From Laterigemmans sp052161645 (GTDB taxonomy: Bacteria > Planctomycetota > Planctomycetia > Pirellulales > Pirellulaceae), in assembly GCA_052161645.1 (NCBI GenBank), contig CP197414.1: 64,000 bases of DNA; one strand, written 5' to 3'. Under the pieces are notes generated by a model that saw nothing but the letters and a program-made list of their open reading frames with translations, was not told the origin of the DNA and searched no databases. Shown here in pieces: positions 53,801 through 60,766 of this stretch (its first letter is position 1; every line of letters starts with the position of its first letter). Both the position numbers and the translations under genes were made by a program.

Positions 53801-53987
53801 TGTCGAACGGCGAGTCGACGTCGGTCGGGCAGAAAATAGGAGCGACTTTCAAGCCGTCACGTTCGCCACGCAAGGCTTGGGTGAGCCGCTGACGAGCGTA
53901 CTCCACTCCATGATCCAATTTTGGTTGGTCGGCACCGGGAGCCGTGGTCTTTGTTTGAGGGGCAGCAGTCGTAATCGTGGGAGCCAT
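50856..53987 (-). CDS. nrdJ: Adenosylcobalamin-dependent (class II) ribonucleotide reductase
   Basis: Makes deoxyribonucleotides using a B12-derived radical, with or without oxygen. 1043 residues. The catalytic core shows WFNVGLHHQYG near the N-terminus, GSGTGTDLSTIRS, GRINASNPCSEYMFLDDTACNLASMN (active-site Cys), the loop GTISFMMDCDTTGIEPDIALVKYKQLAGGG, and AIAIYRDGSKQSQPL. The long C-terminal region ends in CDGCGMITVRNGNCYLCYNCGNSMGCS, a Cys-rich zinc-ribbon-like tail that includes the reducible pair. AAGGA lies well placed before ATG 53987. No cobalamin riboswitch or ATP-cone was recognised. Confidence 0.96.
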   Translation of the reverse strand: MAPTITTAAPQTKTTAPGADQPKLDHGVEYARQRLTQALRGERDGLKVAPIFCPTDVDSPFDTTAWELRSATIKDETGAALFEQQDCEIPAAWSQLATNVVVSKYFYGDPKNKQERERSVRQLIHRVTRTIADWGLADGYFDSAEDGEAFYRDLSWLCLHQHGSFNSPVWFNVGLHHQYGVVGTKCNWRWDRETETVEQPENPYEYPQGSACFIQSVDDNMEDIMQLACSEAMLFKFGSGTGTDLSTIRSQRERLSGGGTPSGPLSFMRVYDSIAGVIKSGGKTRRAAKMQSLKVWHPDILEFIECKWREEKKAHALIREGYDSNFNGEAYASVCFQNANLSVRVTDPFMEAVRDGRRWQTKWVSDKATGLPPEYDAKELLNQMADCAWHCGDPGIQYDTTINKWHTCPNSGRINASNPCSEYMFLDDTACNLASMNLMKFTDADGKFDVERFQAASRLFLIAQEILVDHASYPTSEIAANSHRFRPLGLGYSNLGSVIMSNGLAYDSDGARGMCGSLTALLHGTANLTSAELASVVGPFDGYRENEKPMLKVMRMHREAVEQINDDGPAELKVAARKLWDKVIELGDRHGFRNAQATVLAPTGTISFMMDCDTTGIEPDIALVKYKQLAGGGMLKIVNNMVPNGLRKLGYNQHQIEAIVAFINENDTIEGAPELEDDHLSVFDCAFKPAGGVRSIPWQAHVTMMAAAQPFLSGAISKTVNMPSDVTAQDIADAYFWGWQLGLKAIAIYRDGSKQSQPLNTTDGKGAEAGEEKVVTKTVEKVVFKPRRERLEDTRQSVTHKFSIAGHEGYLCVGLYPDGRPGEIFITMAKEGSTIGGIMDSFGTSLSIALQYGVPLEVLVNKFSHTRFEPMGHTSNKDIRIAKSVVDYIARWLGLTFLSGHPEYGRKAPTGADGSNLTGPNAATSRAVGSETPTATLGGNGPISEAPATLARFTGEGLPPVDFEALSRAGLVLRTPAPENGNGSSNGNGHALPIEMTGSLRDQESQFANFQGDAPSCDGCGMITVRNGNCYLCYNCGNSMGCS

Positions 53988-54654
53988 GAATGATCATCCT
54001 TGGGCCTTGACCAATTGACAACCTGTGCGGATGCCAGCGAGCCAACAGGCAGTTTCGAGAATTAGAGAACCAGTCGCGTGAACTGATGAGCAATGAACTA
54101 ACGTATACCGCATTTCCTAGCGATGTGCAACGACAAATCTGGGTGGTTCCATCCGCCTTGTTCAAAGCATGTCGGTGGAGATATGTAGCGATCACGCAAG
54201 TCGCATGCCTACTACGGCTAGTAGCGACCTAAGCCAGACAGCACTACATCTTGTACGCACGTGATATTAGCGATCCTCAGCGGCTTGTCAATGAAAATTA
54301 ACAATTGGTCCTAAGTCGCGGTTCATAAACAAGTTACGGAACCGACCCTGGCTGTTAAAATAGGCAAAATAGCTCGCCAGCCGAGTCGCAACTCGAGTCA
54401 GGTCGGTGAGTTACTGAAATTGATCCCGCGGTCGACAACACGGGGGACAACTTGTCGATTTTTTCAAATTTCTGAGAACAACCCACTGACTCGCAAAACG
54501 CGTCCCCAGGGATCAAACTGCAGGCCCGTGCGAATGCCGTGCAACGAGAGATTGCGCGAACCGACCCTGGCTCCCAACCGGTGGTGTCTAGCCTTCAGGC
54601 GATTCGGGGATGCCCTTGGCCGACTGAAGCCGGGACACCAGCATGCGCTGGTGT
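53988..54654. other. Long intergenic region upstream of nrdJ
   Basis: About 670 bases with no convincing gene. It contains CTACTA CGGC TAGTAG, an inverted repeat near 54210 that could be an operator. It also has a direct repeat GAACCGACCCTGGCT at 54339-54353 and 54558-54572, a plus-strand terminator-like hairpin at 54432-54464, and a composite REP-like element at 54588-54660. The nrdJ promoter must lie here. A cobalamin riboswitch was looked for and not seen. Confidence 0.5.
54432..54464 (+). terminator. Orphan terminator-like hairpin
   Basis: TCGACAA (54432-54438) pairs with TTGTCGA (54452-54458) and is followed by TTTTTT. No plus-strand gene precedes it; flanking genes are on the minus strand. 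It may end an unannotated small RNA reading away from nrdJ, or be a chance palindrome. Confidence 0.4.
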
Positions 54655-54668
54655 CTAGCCTGCAGGCG
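54588..54668. repeat. Composite REP-like palindromic element at the truB 3' end
   Basis: GTGTCTAGCCTTCAGGCGAT (from about 54583) and GTGTCTAGCCTGCAGGCGAT (from 54651) are near-identical direct repeats. Between them is a perfect hairpin, GACACCAGC ATGC GCTGGTGTC, at 54634-54655. The truB stop codon (CTA, 54655-54657) lies inside the second copy, so the last residues SPAG are repeat-encoded. GACTGAAG is shared with the element at 25.66 kb. Confidence 0.75.
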
Positions 54669-55566
54669 ATCCCGCGGGAAAAACGCGTTTCGGGCCCCAG
54701 CTGCCTTCACGCGCGATCAAAATCGCTCGCAGCACGCCTTGCCGATCGACGCCCGCCCATTCGCCTCCAGGACTCGCCCCCGCCGGCTGCCAACCGTCGC
54801 GAATCGATCGCCCGTGGATCACTTCTTCGACTTCGCCGGCATCCAATTCAAACCGCCCCAACATGCCGACCCCGTCGACCAAGGGCCGCAAGCCGGCAAC
54901 CAATTGCTGCCGCAGCGTGTCCGGATCACCGTCGATCGCCACCGCTTGCCCCGCCGCGAACGGGCCCACCGCCGTGCGTGTCAAATGAGTCATCACGGCG
55001 GTGGTTCCCAAGCGGGCCGCCAGATCGATGCCCAAGCTGCGAATATAGGTCCCGCTGCCGCAAGTAATTTCGGCGTCGACCAGCGGGTACTGGTAAGCGG
55101 CGATGGTAAACTGCTCGACCACCACTTGCCGAGGCCGCATCACTACCGCCTGTTGCTTGCGGGCCGCTTTATAGGCTGGTTGACCGGCAATTTTTACGGC
55201 CGAATGGGCCGGCGGTATCTGTTCAATCGTACCCGTCAAGCTGGCCGCAGCAGCAACAAGAGCTTGCAGACTGGGCACTGGCGGCTGGACGGCTGCGACC
55301 AGCGGCGTTTCCAAATCACCCGACGCGCTGGAGCTGCCTAACTGAAACCGCACTCGATAGCTCTTGGCATACAGGTGCAAGTAGGGGACGAGCCGAGCGG
55401 CTGGTCCCACCGGCACCACCAACACGCCCTCGGCCAACGGGTCGAGCGTGCCGGCATGGCCAACTTTGGCTGGTTTCAATTGGCGATACACGCGATTAAC
55501 CACGTCTCGCGAGGTCCAGCCGACAGGTTTGTGACAGTTCAAAATTCCTTGCAGCCCGGCCGCCAT
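54655..55566 (-). CDS. truB: tRNA pseudouridine-55 synthase
   Basis: Modifies U55 in the T loop of most tRNAs. From ATG 55566: ILNCHKPVGWTSRDVVN, then the catalytic motif GHAGTLDPLAEGVLVV with Asp42, RVRFQLGSSSASGDLETP, QIPPAHSAVKIAGQPAYKAAR, and ITCGSGTYIRSLGIDLAARLG near 175-195. The ATG overlaps the stop of the upstream GTPase gene as ATGA, so the two are translationally coupled. No rbfA, rpsO or infB neighbour is present, unlike the usual truB operon. The last residues are encoded by a REP-like repeat. Confidence 0.95.
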   Translation of the reverse strand: MAAGLQGILNCHKPVGWTSRDVVNRVYRQLKPAKVGHAGTLDPLAEGVLVVPVGPAARLVPYLHLYAKSYRVRFQLGSSSASGDLETPLVAAVQPPVPSLQALVAAAASLTGTIEQIPPAHSAVKIAGQPAYKAARKQQAVVMRPRQVVVEQFTIAAYQYPLVDAEITCGSGTYIRSLGIDLAARLGTTAVMTHLTRTAVGPFAAGQAVAIDGDPDTLRQQLVAGLRPLVDGVGMLGRFELDAGEVEEVIHGRSIRDGWQPAGASPGGEWAGVDRQGVLRAILIAREGSWGPKRVFPAGSPAG

Positions 55567-57389
55567 CACTGCACATCCCAATTCGCTTGCTCGCCTCGCG
55601 AACGACCGGCTCTCAGCAACCGCCTCGCGTCGGTGACCAGCGGATCACGAAACTCCAGCCGCAACACACCATCGGCTTGCAATTGATCAATCGACGACTT
55701 GATCCGCTGCTCGATTTGGGCGGCAGCCACCTCCTGACGGCGTCGCCCCTGAACCCAGGTAATCACCAACATGGCGAACAGCGCCGTGGGTAACAACGAC
55801 AACAGCAAACTGGTAAACACCATGCCAAAATCGGGATGCGGAAACTCCGTTAAGTTGCTTTCCAGCGAGCTGAGTGTCTGCAAACTGGCTTTTCCGTAAG
55901 CGTGATAGAGGGCCACGATCGGTCCGGCCAGCAGCAACCAAAAAATGGCCGTTCCCAGCATCGCCAGCAATTGCACCGAGCCACCGCGCGGCGCGGCGGC
56001 CACGACTTCGGCGTCAAAGATCTGCTGCGTTTGCTCCCGCAGGCTATCGATTCCCATCAGCCGCACCGGCGGGCTGGTCGCCGACTCTTCTTCGCCCTCG
56101 TGGGGCAACGGTTGATTGGGCCGCAAGCGAGCCAGCTCGGTGTGAAAACGATTCACCAGCGGCACGATTCTGTCAGCAATCATGGCGGCCGAGCGTTGGC
56201 GAATTCCCAGCGCCGCCTCGCTGGCATCCTGTCCCTCGCGAAGATTTTTCAGCCCCGCCCAAGCCGATCCAACGAGCGACGGCAAGCTGCCGGAGAGGGC
56301 TAAAATCAGTCGATCCCAAGCCCCGTGCGTGAGATTCAGCAACCCCAACAGAGTGCGATAGGGAAACCAGATCGCCGCCGTGCCAACCATCAGTTCAGCC
56401 CGCAACCGCGAACGAATTCCAGCCCGCAACGTTTGCCCGCTGCCGATTAACTCGACCGCCACGTCGTACGGCAAACGATCGGTCGCGGAATCCAAGTGTT
56501 CCAGCGCCGTGGAAAGTCGCGGCAGTTGATCGGCGAGCCGTTGACGAATCTGCTGGGTGAACCGTTCGCGAGCCGCTTGCAGGCGTAAACTCCGACGTCG
56601 ATTTCCCAGCTCGCCGACCGCCAAGTGGGGACGCAACAGAGCGCGGATCTCGGCAATCGCTTGCTGGCCAATGGTCGCTTCGTCGGCATCCCCCAGCTCG
56701 AAGTCGGGGACCAGCACGGCCGACAGGACTTCGCCGCGGGGAGCTGCCAACCGCAACCGCGTGACCAGGGCATCGACGTCGCCGCGGAGGTTGGCATCTT
56801 GTAAGTCACTGCGGATTGCCGTGATCACGGGTAACACCAATGTGCCCTCGCCGGCGGCTGCCAACCGCCCCGGCACCTCGCTCCGCAATTGCTGCCGGCG
56901 AATCACCATCACCAACACGCTGGACATGGCGACGGCTCGTTGTGCGGCTTGCGCCGTGGCTGGATCGAGATCGGTCGCTCCGGGCGTGTCGACCAACAAG
57001 TAACGACCGCCCAGTTCGGTCATCGATTCCGCGGCGCAGTGCAGATAAGTTTCATATTGGCTATCGATGCCGGCCGGCGGTTGCGGCCCGACCCACACCA
57101 ACCGCCGGGTGGCGTCGGACTGCGTATCGCCGCTGGGTAAAGCCCGCCGCACCGCTTGATCGTCGATAAACTGACGCACCAACCAACTTTTACCCTGGCC
57201 GGTGGCCCCCACGACGGCGACCATCGTAGCGTCGGGAGTGCGTTGATCGTGGATCCAACGCACCGCTTCGGCATGGTCGTCGCAGAGATCACTGATCGCC
57301 CGCCCAGCCGGACTGTCGCCTAAGACGTGTCGCGCCGCGCGACGAATCGCGGCCGCGGAGAGATCCTCGAAATCATCAATATCACTCAT
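55566..57389 (-). CDS. Membrane-associated GTPase, second of a pair
   Basis: About 607 residues from ATG 57389. The GTPase P-loop is VVGATGQGKSW near residue 64, switch II is VDTPGATDLD, and the base-recognition region is around VITAIRSDLQDANL (no clean NKxD). A helical middle (about 260-470) follows, then two C-terminal membrane hairpins: LLAMLGTAIFWLLLAGPIVALYHAY and MVFTSLLLSLLPTALFAMLVITW. The layout resembles dynamin-like/YcjX-YcjF-type or Era-like membrane GTPases, but I cannot name the family. Its start codon region is duplicated (see repeat). It lies between a related GTPase gene and truB. Confidence 0.78.
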   Translation of the reverse strand: MSDIDDFEDLSAAAIRRAARHVLGDSPAGRAISDLCDDHAEAVRWIHDQRTPDATMVAVVGATGQGKSWLVRQFIDDQAVRRALPSGDTQSDATRRLVWVGPQPPAGIDSQYETYLHCAAESMTELGGRYLLVDTPGATDLDPATAQAAQRAVAMSSVLVMVIRRQQLRSEVPGRLAAAGEGTLVLPVITAIRSDLQDANLRGDVDALVTRLRLAAPRGEVLSAVLVPDFELGDADEATIGQQAIAEIRALLRPHLAVGELGNRRRSLRLQAARERFTQQIRQRLADQLPRLSTALEHLDSATDRLPYDVAVELIGSGQTLRAGIRSRLRAELMVGTAAIWFPYRTLLGLLNLTHGAWDRLILALSGSLPSLVGSAWAGLKNLREGQDASEAALGIRQRSAAMIADRIVPLVNRFHTELARLRPNQPLPHEGEEESATSPPVRLMGIDSLREQTQQIFDAEVVAAAPRGGSVQLLAMLGTAIFWLLLAGPIVALYHAYGKASLQTLSSLESNLTEFPHPDFGMVFTSLLLSLLPTALFAMLVITWVQGRRRQEVAAAQIEQRIKSSIDQLQADGVLRLEFRDPLVTDARRLLRAGRSRGEQANWDVQ

Positions 57390-57408
57390 GGCTGGCACTC
57401 ATGGCTGG
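57383..57408 (-). repeat. 13-bp perfect tandem duplication of a start-codon region
   Basis: CACTCATGGCTGG at 57383-57395 is repeated at 57396-57408. Each copy carries an ATG AGT on the minus strand. The copy nearer the GTPase gene gives its start (57389); the other (57402) opens a six-codon out-of-frame ORF whose TGA overlaps the real start area. Confidence 0.9.
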
Positions 57409-57441
57409 CTAATCACGTTGCTGGTTTGCTGATGAAGCGGA

Positions 57442-59532
57442 CTAGCGGGCTAGATGCTGGGACAACTCGGCGAGAAACGGTTCCCGCAACCGCCACAACA
57501 CGAGTGTCTCTTCGGGGAGCACGCGTTGTGCAATCGTTGGCGGCGGCAAAGCCACGGTTTGGGAACCGACGGTCAGCTGCAACGGCTGTTGCTTGGCATC
57601 CCAGCGGGGAACGCCGAGGGTGTCCGACAAAACGGCCAGGAAGTTACTGACTTGCTGGCGAGCCGCTTGCTGTTCCACATCGACGATCGCCAAGCCACCG
57701 CCCCAGGCGGCGCCCGCCAACGAAACGCCAGCCGCCAAGAATAATTCTTTCAACGAAGCGGCCAGCAGCACGCCCGAACCGCCGAAATCGATCGGCACCA
57801 TTAGCGCCGCGCCAAAGGCGGCGAAGACAATCGCCAACGGGGTCAGCCCGGCTTTGACTTTTTTCCTGACCGGCATTTTCTGCCATACCTCCTCGACGGC
57901 CGCTTGCAACCGCTGCGGGTCGAGCGAAGTAAAATCCTCATCATTAAAGCGGTCGATCGCTCGCTCGCCGCGAGCTGCCAATTGTTCGTCGGTCTGCACC
58001 GAGGGAAGATCGGTCAGATCGAGACGAGCCGTGATGGCGTCGCGGAGGCGAACCGGTGTCAGCAGGCTGCCTTGTTTGCCCTCGCGAAATTTGGTGCGAA
58101 TTCCTTCTGCGGCATCCTCGGCGACTTTGCCCGGCGTGAAGCGTCGTACCAGATCATTCGTGCTCCCCCAAAATCGTCGCAGCCGCGAATTCAGCCGCAT
58201 CCCATAGCGGGCGTACCAGGGTGCCGCATCGGCAAAGGCTTGACTCAACTGACGGACGATTCGCGCCGATTGATGCAGCCGCAGCTCGGCGATTTTGCCC
58301 CCCGGTTCACGACGCGCAAAGAAGTCGAGGATTGCCAATAACAACTCCTGGCGAATCGCTTGAGCGCCCCGTTGGCTTGTCTCAGCGGCCTCGGTCAAGC
58401 GATCGACCCCTTGCTCCCATAGCGCCACGCGGAGGCGATTTTCGAGCGCCACGCGGACTTGATGAAAAAGTTCGGCGTGATCCAAAGCGGTCGGCAGCGC
58501 AATTAGCAAGCGTTCCCGCATCTGAGCTTCGGGGATGGCGGCTGGTGGATTGTCATCGGGATCCTCCGCCACGCGAAAAAAGACTGGCAAGGGTTCTTCA
58601 TCGACCGGCAGCGGTTGGTCAATTAATTTGGGAATAAAAGGCTCAGTCCCGGGAACTTCGTAATCGTAAGCTGCATACAGCCCATCGACGCGATGATGAT
58701 TGACCAACTCGCGGGTGTTGCTCCAGACCGAATCGGGCGTTTGCCGAGGACGAACTTTGTTGACGGCCAACAGTCGGGGCACGCCGGGCATCAGTTCGGC
58801 AGCGATTCGCAACAGATCACCGAGCGTGGCATCACGAATCGACTCCGCCCCAGTGACCACCACGAACGCGCTGCACAGCGTGGCCGCCCGCCGCAGCAGT
58901 TCCCTCCGCAACTCGGGTGCTCCGCGGCCAAAGGCGGCATCGGAAACGATGTCGGGACAATCGAGCAGGCCAACCCCGTGCTGATCCAGCCCCTCATCGG
59001 TGGCCACCAACGGCACGGCCAACGCCGCTTCGCCACCACTGATATTGTTGTATTGACGATGTGCTGCATCGACTTGTTCGGAAAGCATCTCGGGAGGCTG
59101 TCCCAACGCTTCGCCAATCCGCCGCATCAGCAAACTCCACAGCTCACTGTCTTCCCGCCAACGACTGGGCAGCCACAGCACAAAACGGTGCGTCCCCTGG
59201 GCGTTGGTTTCGCCACGCAGCACACGAGCCCGCCCCCGTGGACTCAAAAAAGTCGACACCAGGCTGGTCTTGCCGCTGTTGAGCATCCCGGCGACGGCAA
59301 TTGTGGGGTACCGTGAGAGGGGCTCAGCCGCTTCCAATTGCCGCCCAGACGCCAGCGCGTTGGCGGCCGCTTGACTGTCGACTCGCTGCAGCGCCTGCAG
59401 AAAACTCTCGCGTTTGGCCTCCGGATAGTCCCGCTCAACCGCCGCCCGGCGATCGTCGTCCTCAAGCAGCGGTAGCAGCTGAGACCACCGCACAGAGGGT
59501 GGAGTTTCCGCGGAACGACCAAATCGAAACAT
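57442..59532 (-). CDS. Dynamin-like membrane GTPase, first of a pair
   Basis: About 696 residues from ATG 59532 (MFRFGRSAETPP). The P-loop is AVAGMLNSGKTS near residue 82. NAQGTHRFVLWLP fits switch I, LLDCPDIVSD is switch II (DxxG replaced by DCPD), and LAVNKVRPRQTPDS carries the NKxR base motif. A long helical stalk-like region (about 290-540) is followed by two membrane helices (LTPLAIVFAAFGAALMVPIDFGG; ELFLAAGVSLAGAAWGGGLAIV, about 555-610). This fits bacterial dynamin-like proteins that remodel membranes. The gene for a second large GTPase follows after about 50 bases; such neighbours often act as heteromers. A frame to 59619 adds residues unlike the family. Confidence 0.78.
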   Translation of the reverse strand: MFRFGRSAETPPSVRWSQLLPLLEDDDRRAAVERDYPEAKRESFLQALQRVDSQAAANALASGRQLEAAEPLSRYPTIAVAGMLNSGKTSLVSTFLSPRGRARVLRGETNAQGTHRFVLWLPSRWREDSELWSLLMRRIGEALGQPPEMLSEQVDAAHRQYNNISGGEAALAVPLVATDEGLDQHGVGLLDCPDIVSDAAFGRGAPELRRELLRRAATLCSAFVVVTGAESIRDATLGDLLRIAAELMPGVPRLLAVNKVRPRQTPDSVWSNTRELVNHHRVDGLYAAYDYEVPGTEPFIPKLIDQPLPVDEEPLPVFFRVAEDPDDNPPAAIPEAQMRERLLIALPTALDHAELFHQVRVALENRLRVALWEQGVDRLTEAAETSQRGAQAIRQELLLAILDFFARREPGGKIAELRLHQSARIVRQLSQAFADAAPWYARYGMRLNSRLRRFWGSTNDLVRRFTPGKVAEDAAEGIRTKFREGKQGSLLTPVRLRDAITARLDLTDLPSVQTDEQLAARGERAIDRFNDEDFTSLDPQRLQAAVEEVWQKMPVRKKVKAGLTPLAIVFAAFGAALMVPIDFGGSGVLLAASLKELFLAAGVSLAGAAWGGGLAIVDVEQQAARQQVSNFLAVLSDTLGVPRWDAKQQPLQLTVGSQTVALPPPTIAQRVLPEETLVLWRLREPFLAELSQHLAR

Positions 59533-59751
59533 ACAGCAGGGGGCTACCAGTGGAATGGACAGAACAATGCGAAGGATGACAGTGTGACGGATAAGCAGGA
59601 TCGGTACGACCCGCAGCATTCAACCCACGAGCTAGTTATCATGATGTATCAGCCGCCTACATTTATCAGCTTTCTATCGTAACCAGGAAGACGCCGGTCG
59701 CACATGCGGCAAGATTTCGCCCGAACACTCGCAATCGCCCCTTAGGTGCTC

Positions 59752-60642
59752 ATGACCCTCAAGTCGCTGTTGAAATGGTTGCTGCTGGCCCTGCTGCTGG
59801 TGATCGCCGGAGTTTTGCTGTGGAAGTGGCGAGATCGCCCCCCTCAGCCCCCGCCACCACCACCCGCGGCAGTCGATGTCGACACCCCCGGCACGCGTGC
59901 GGTTTCGCTTGAAGAGGCCCTCGATTTGGCCCGCCAAGCGTTAACGGCCATGGAAGACTCGCTGGTCGATTATCGCGGCCGCATGACCAAGCACGAGATG
60001 GTCGGGGGCGAGCTGCTGCCGAAAAATGAAATCGAATTCAGAATTCGCACCCGCCGGGCCAACCCCACCAAGCCGGCGGAAAATCAACCGATGGCGGTCT
60101 ATCTGCACTTTCTCAGTCCCGCATCGGTGGCCGGTCGAGAGGTCATTTGGCGAGAAGATCAACTCGATGGCAAATTAGTTGTCCACGAAGCCGGTCTGCT
60201 GGGAAAAATAAAAGTCCCACCGCTCGACCCCAGCGGCTTTCTGGCCATGCAGGGCAATCGCTATCCCGTTTCCGAGATCGGCTTTAAAAACCTGGTCCGC
60301 GAATTATTGCGACGCGGACAACAAATCGAAGAACTGGGTGGGGCCGAAGTCACCTTGACCGACGACTACCGCGTGGGTGATCGCAAATGTTTGCTGCTGC
60401 AAGTCCGCCCCCAGTTCCCGCCATCGAGCGGCGATCCGCTGGGGATCGAATTCACGCTGGCGGAAATTGCCATCGATATGGAACGCCAGATACCACTTCG
60501 CTACGCCGCCTTCGGCCCGCCCGCCGAAGCAGGAGGGCCGCCGCAACTGCAAGAAGAATATGTCTACCTCGATGTCCAACTCAACACGGGGCTGACCGCC
60601 AATGATTTTGACCCCAAGAATCCTAATTATAATTTTCCCTAA
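59752..60642 (+). CDS. DUF1571 protein, membrane-anchored
   Basis: About 296 residues. An N-terminal membrane helix (LLKWLLLALLLVIAGVLLWKW, residues 5-25) and a Pro-rich linker precede the DUF1571 domain: MEDSLVDYRGRMTKHEMVGGELLPKNEIEFRIRT, then AVYLHFLSPASVAGREVIW and GLLGKIKVPPLDPSGFLAMQGNRYPVSEIGFKNLV. The fold resembles LolA/outer-membrane lipoprotein-sorting beta sheets, so a lipid-handling or envelope role is suspected. ATG 59752 is chosen over GTG 59746. Transcribed divergently from the GTPase pair. Confidence 0.87.
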   Translation: MTLKSLLKWLLLALLLVIAGVLLWKWRDRPPQPPPPPPAAVDVDTPGTRAVSLEEALDLARQALTAMEDSLVDYRGRMTKHEMVGGELLPKNEIEFRIRTRRANPTKPAENQPMAVYLHFLSPASVAGREVIWREDQLDGKLVVHEAGLLGKIKVPPLDPSGFLAMQGNRYPVSEIGFKNLVRELLRRGQQIEELGGAEVTLTDDYRVGDRKCLLLQVRPQFPPSSGDPLGIEFTLAEIAIDMERQIPLRYAAFGPPAEAGGPPQLQEEYVYLDVQLNTGLTANDFDPKNPNYNFP

Positions 60643-60671
60643 ACACCTTTCGATTATGTCAGCCGTTGAGT

Positions 60672-60705
60672 GGAACCGCACGCTGGCGCGCCAGCGGCTG
60701 GTTCC
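60672..60705. repeat. 34-bp extragenic palindrome
   Basis: CGCTGGCG CGCCAGCG (60681-60696) is a perfect palindrome, extended by outer arms GGAACC (60672-60677) and GGTTCC (60700-60705). It lies 30 bases after the DUF1571 stop and may form a transcript-end hairpin; no T run follows. It resembles the CCAGC-based hairpin near truB. Confidence 0.85.
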
Positions 60706-60766
60706 GAAGTGTGCGACAAGGTGTTCAAGTTATGTCACTCACTCACTCACCACTGCAGGTCTGAAC

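Noticed and set aside
53988..54420. Cobalamin riboswitch upstream of the B12-dependent reductase gene
   Set aside because: The B12 box and the conserved core sequences were looked for on the minus strand and not found.
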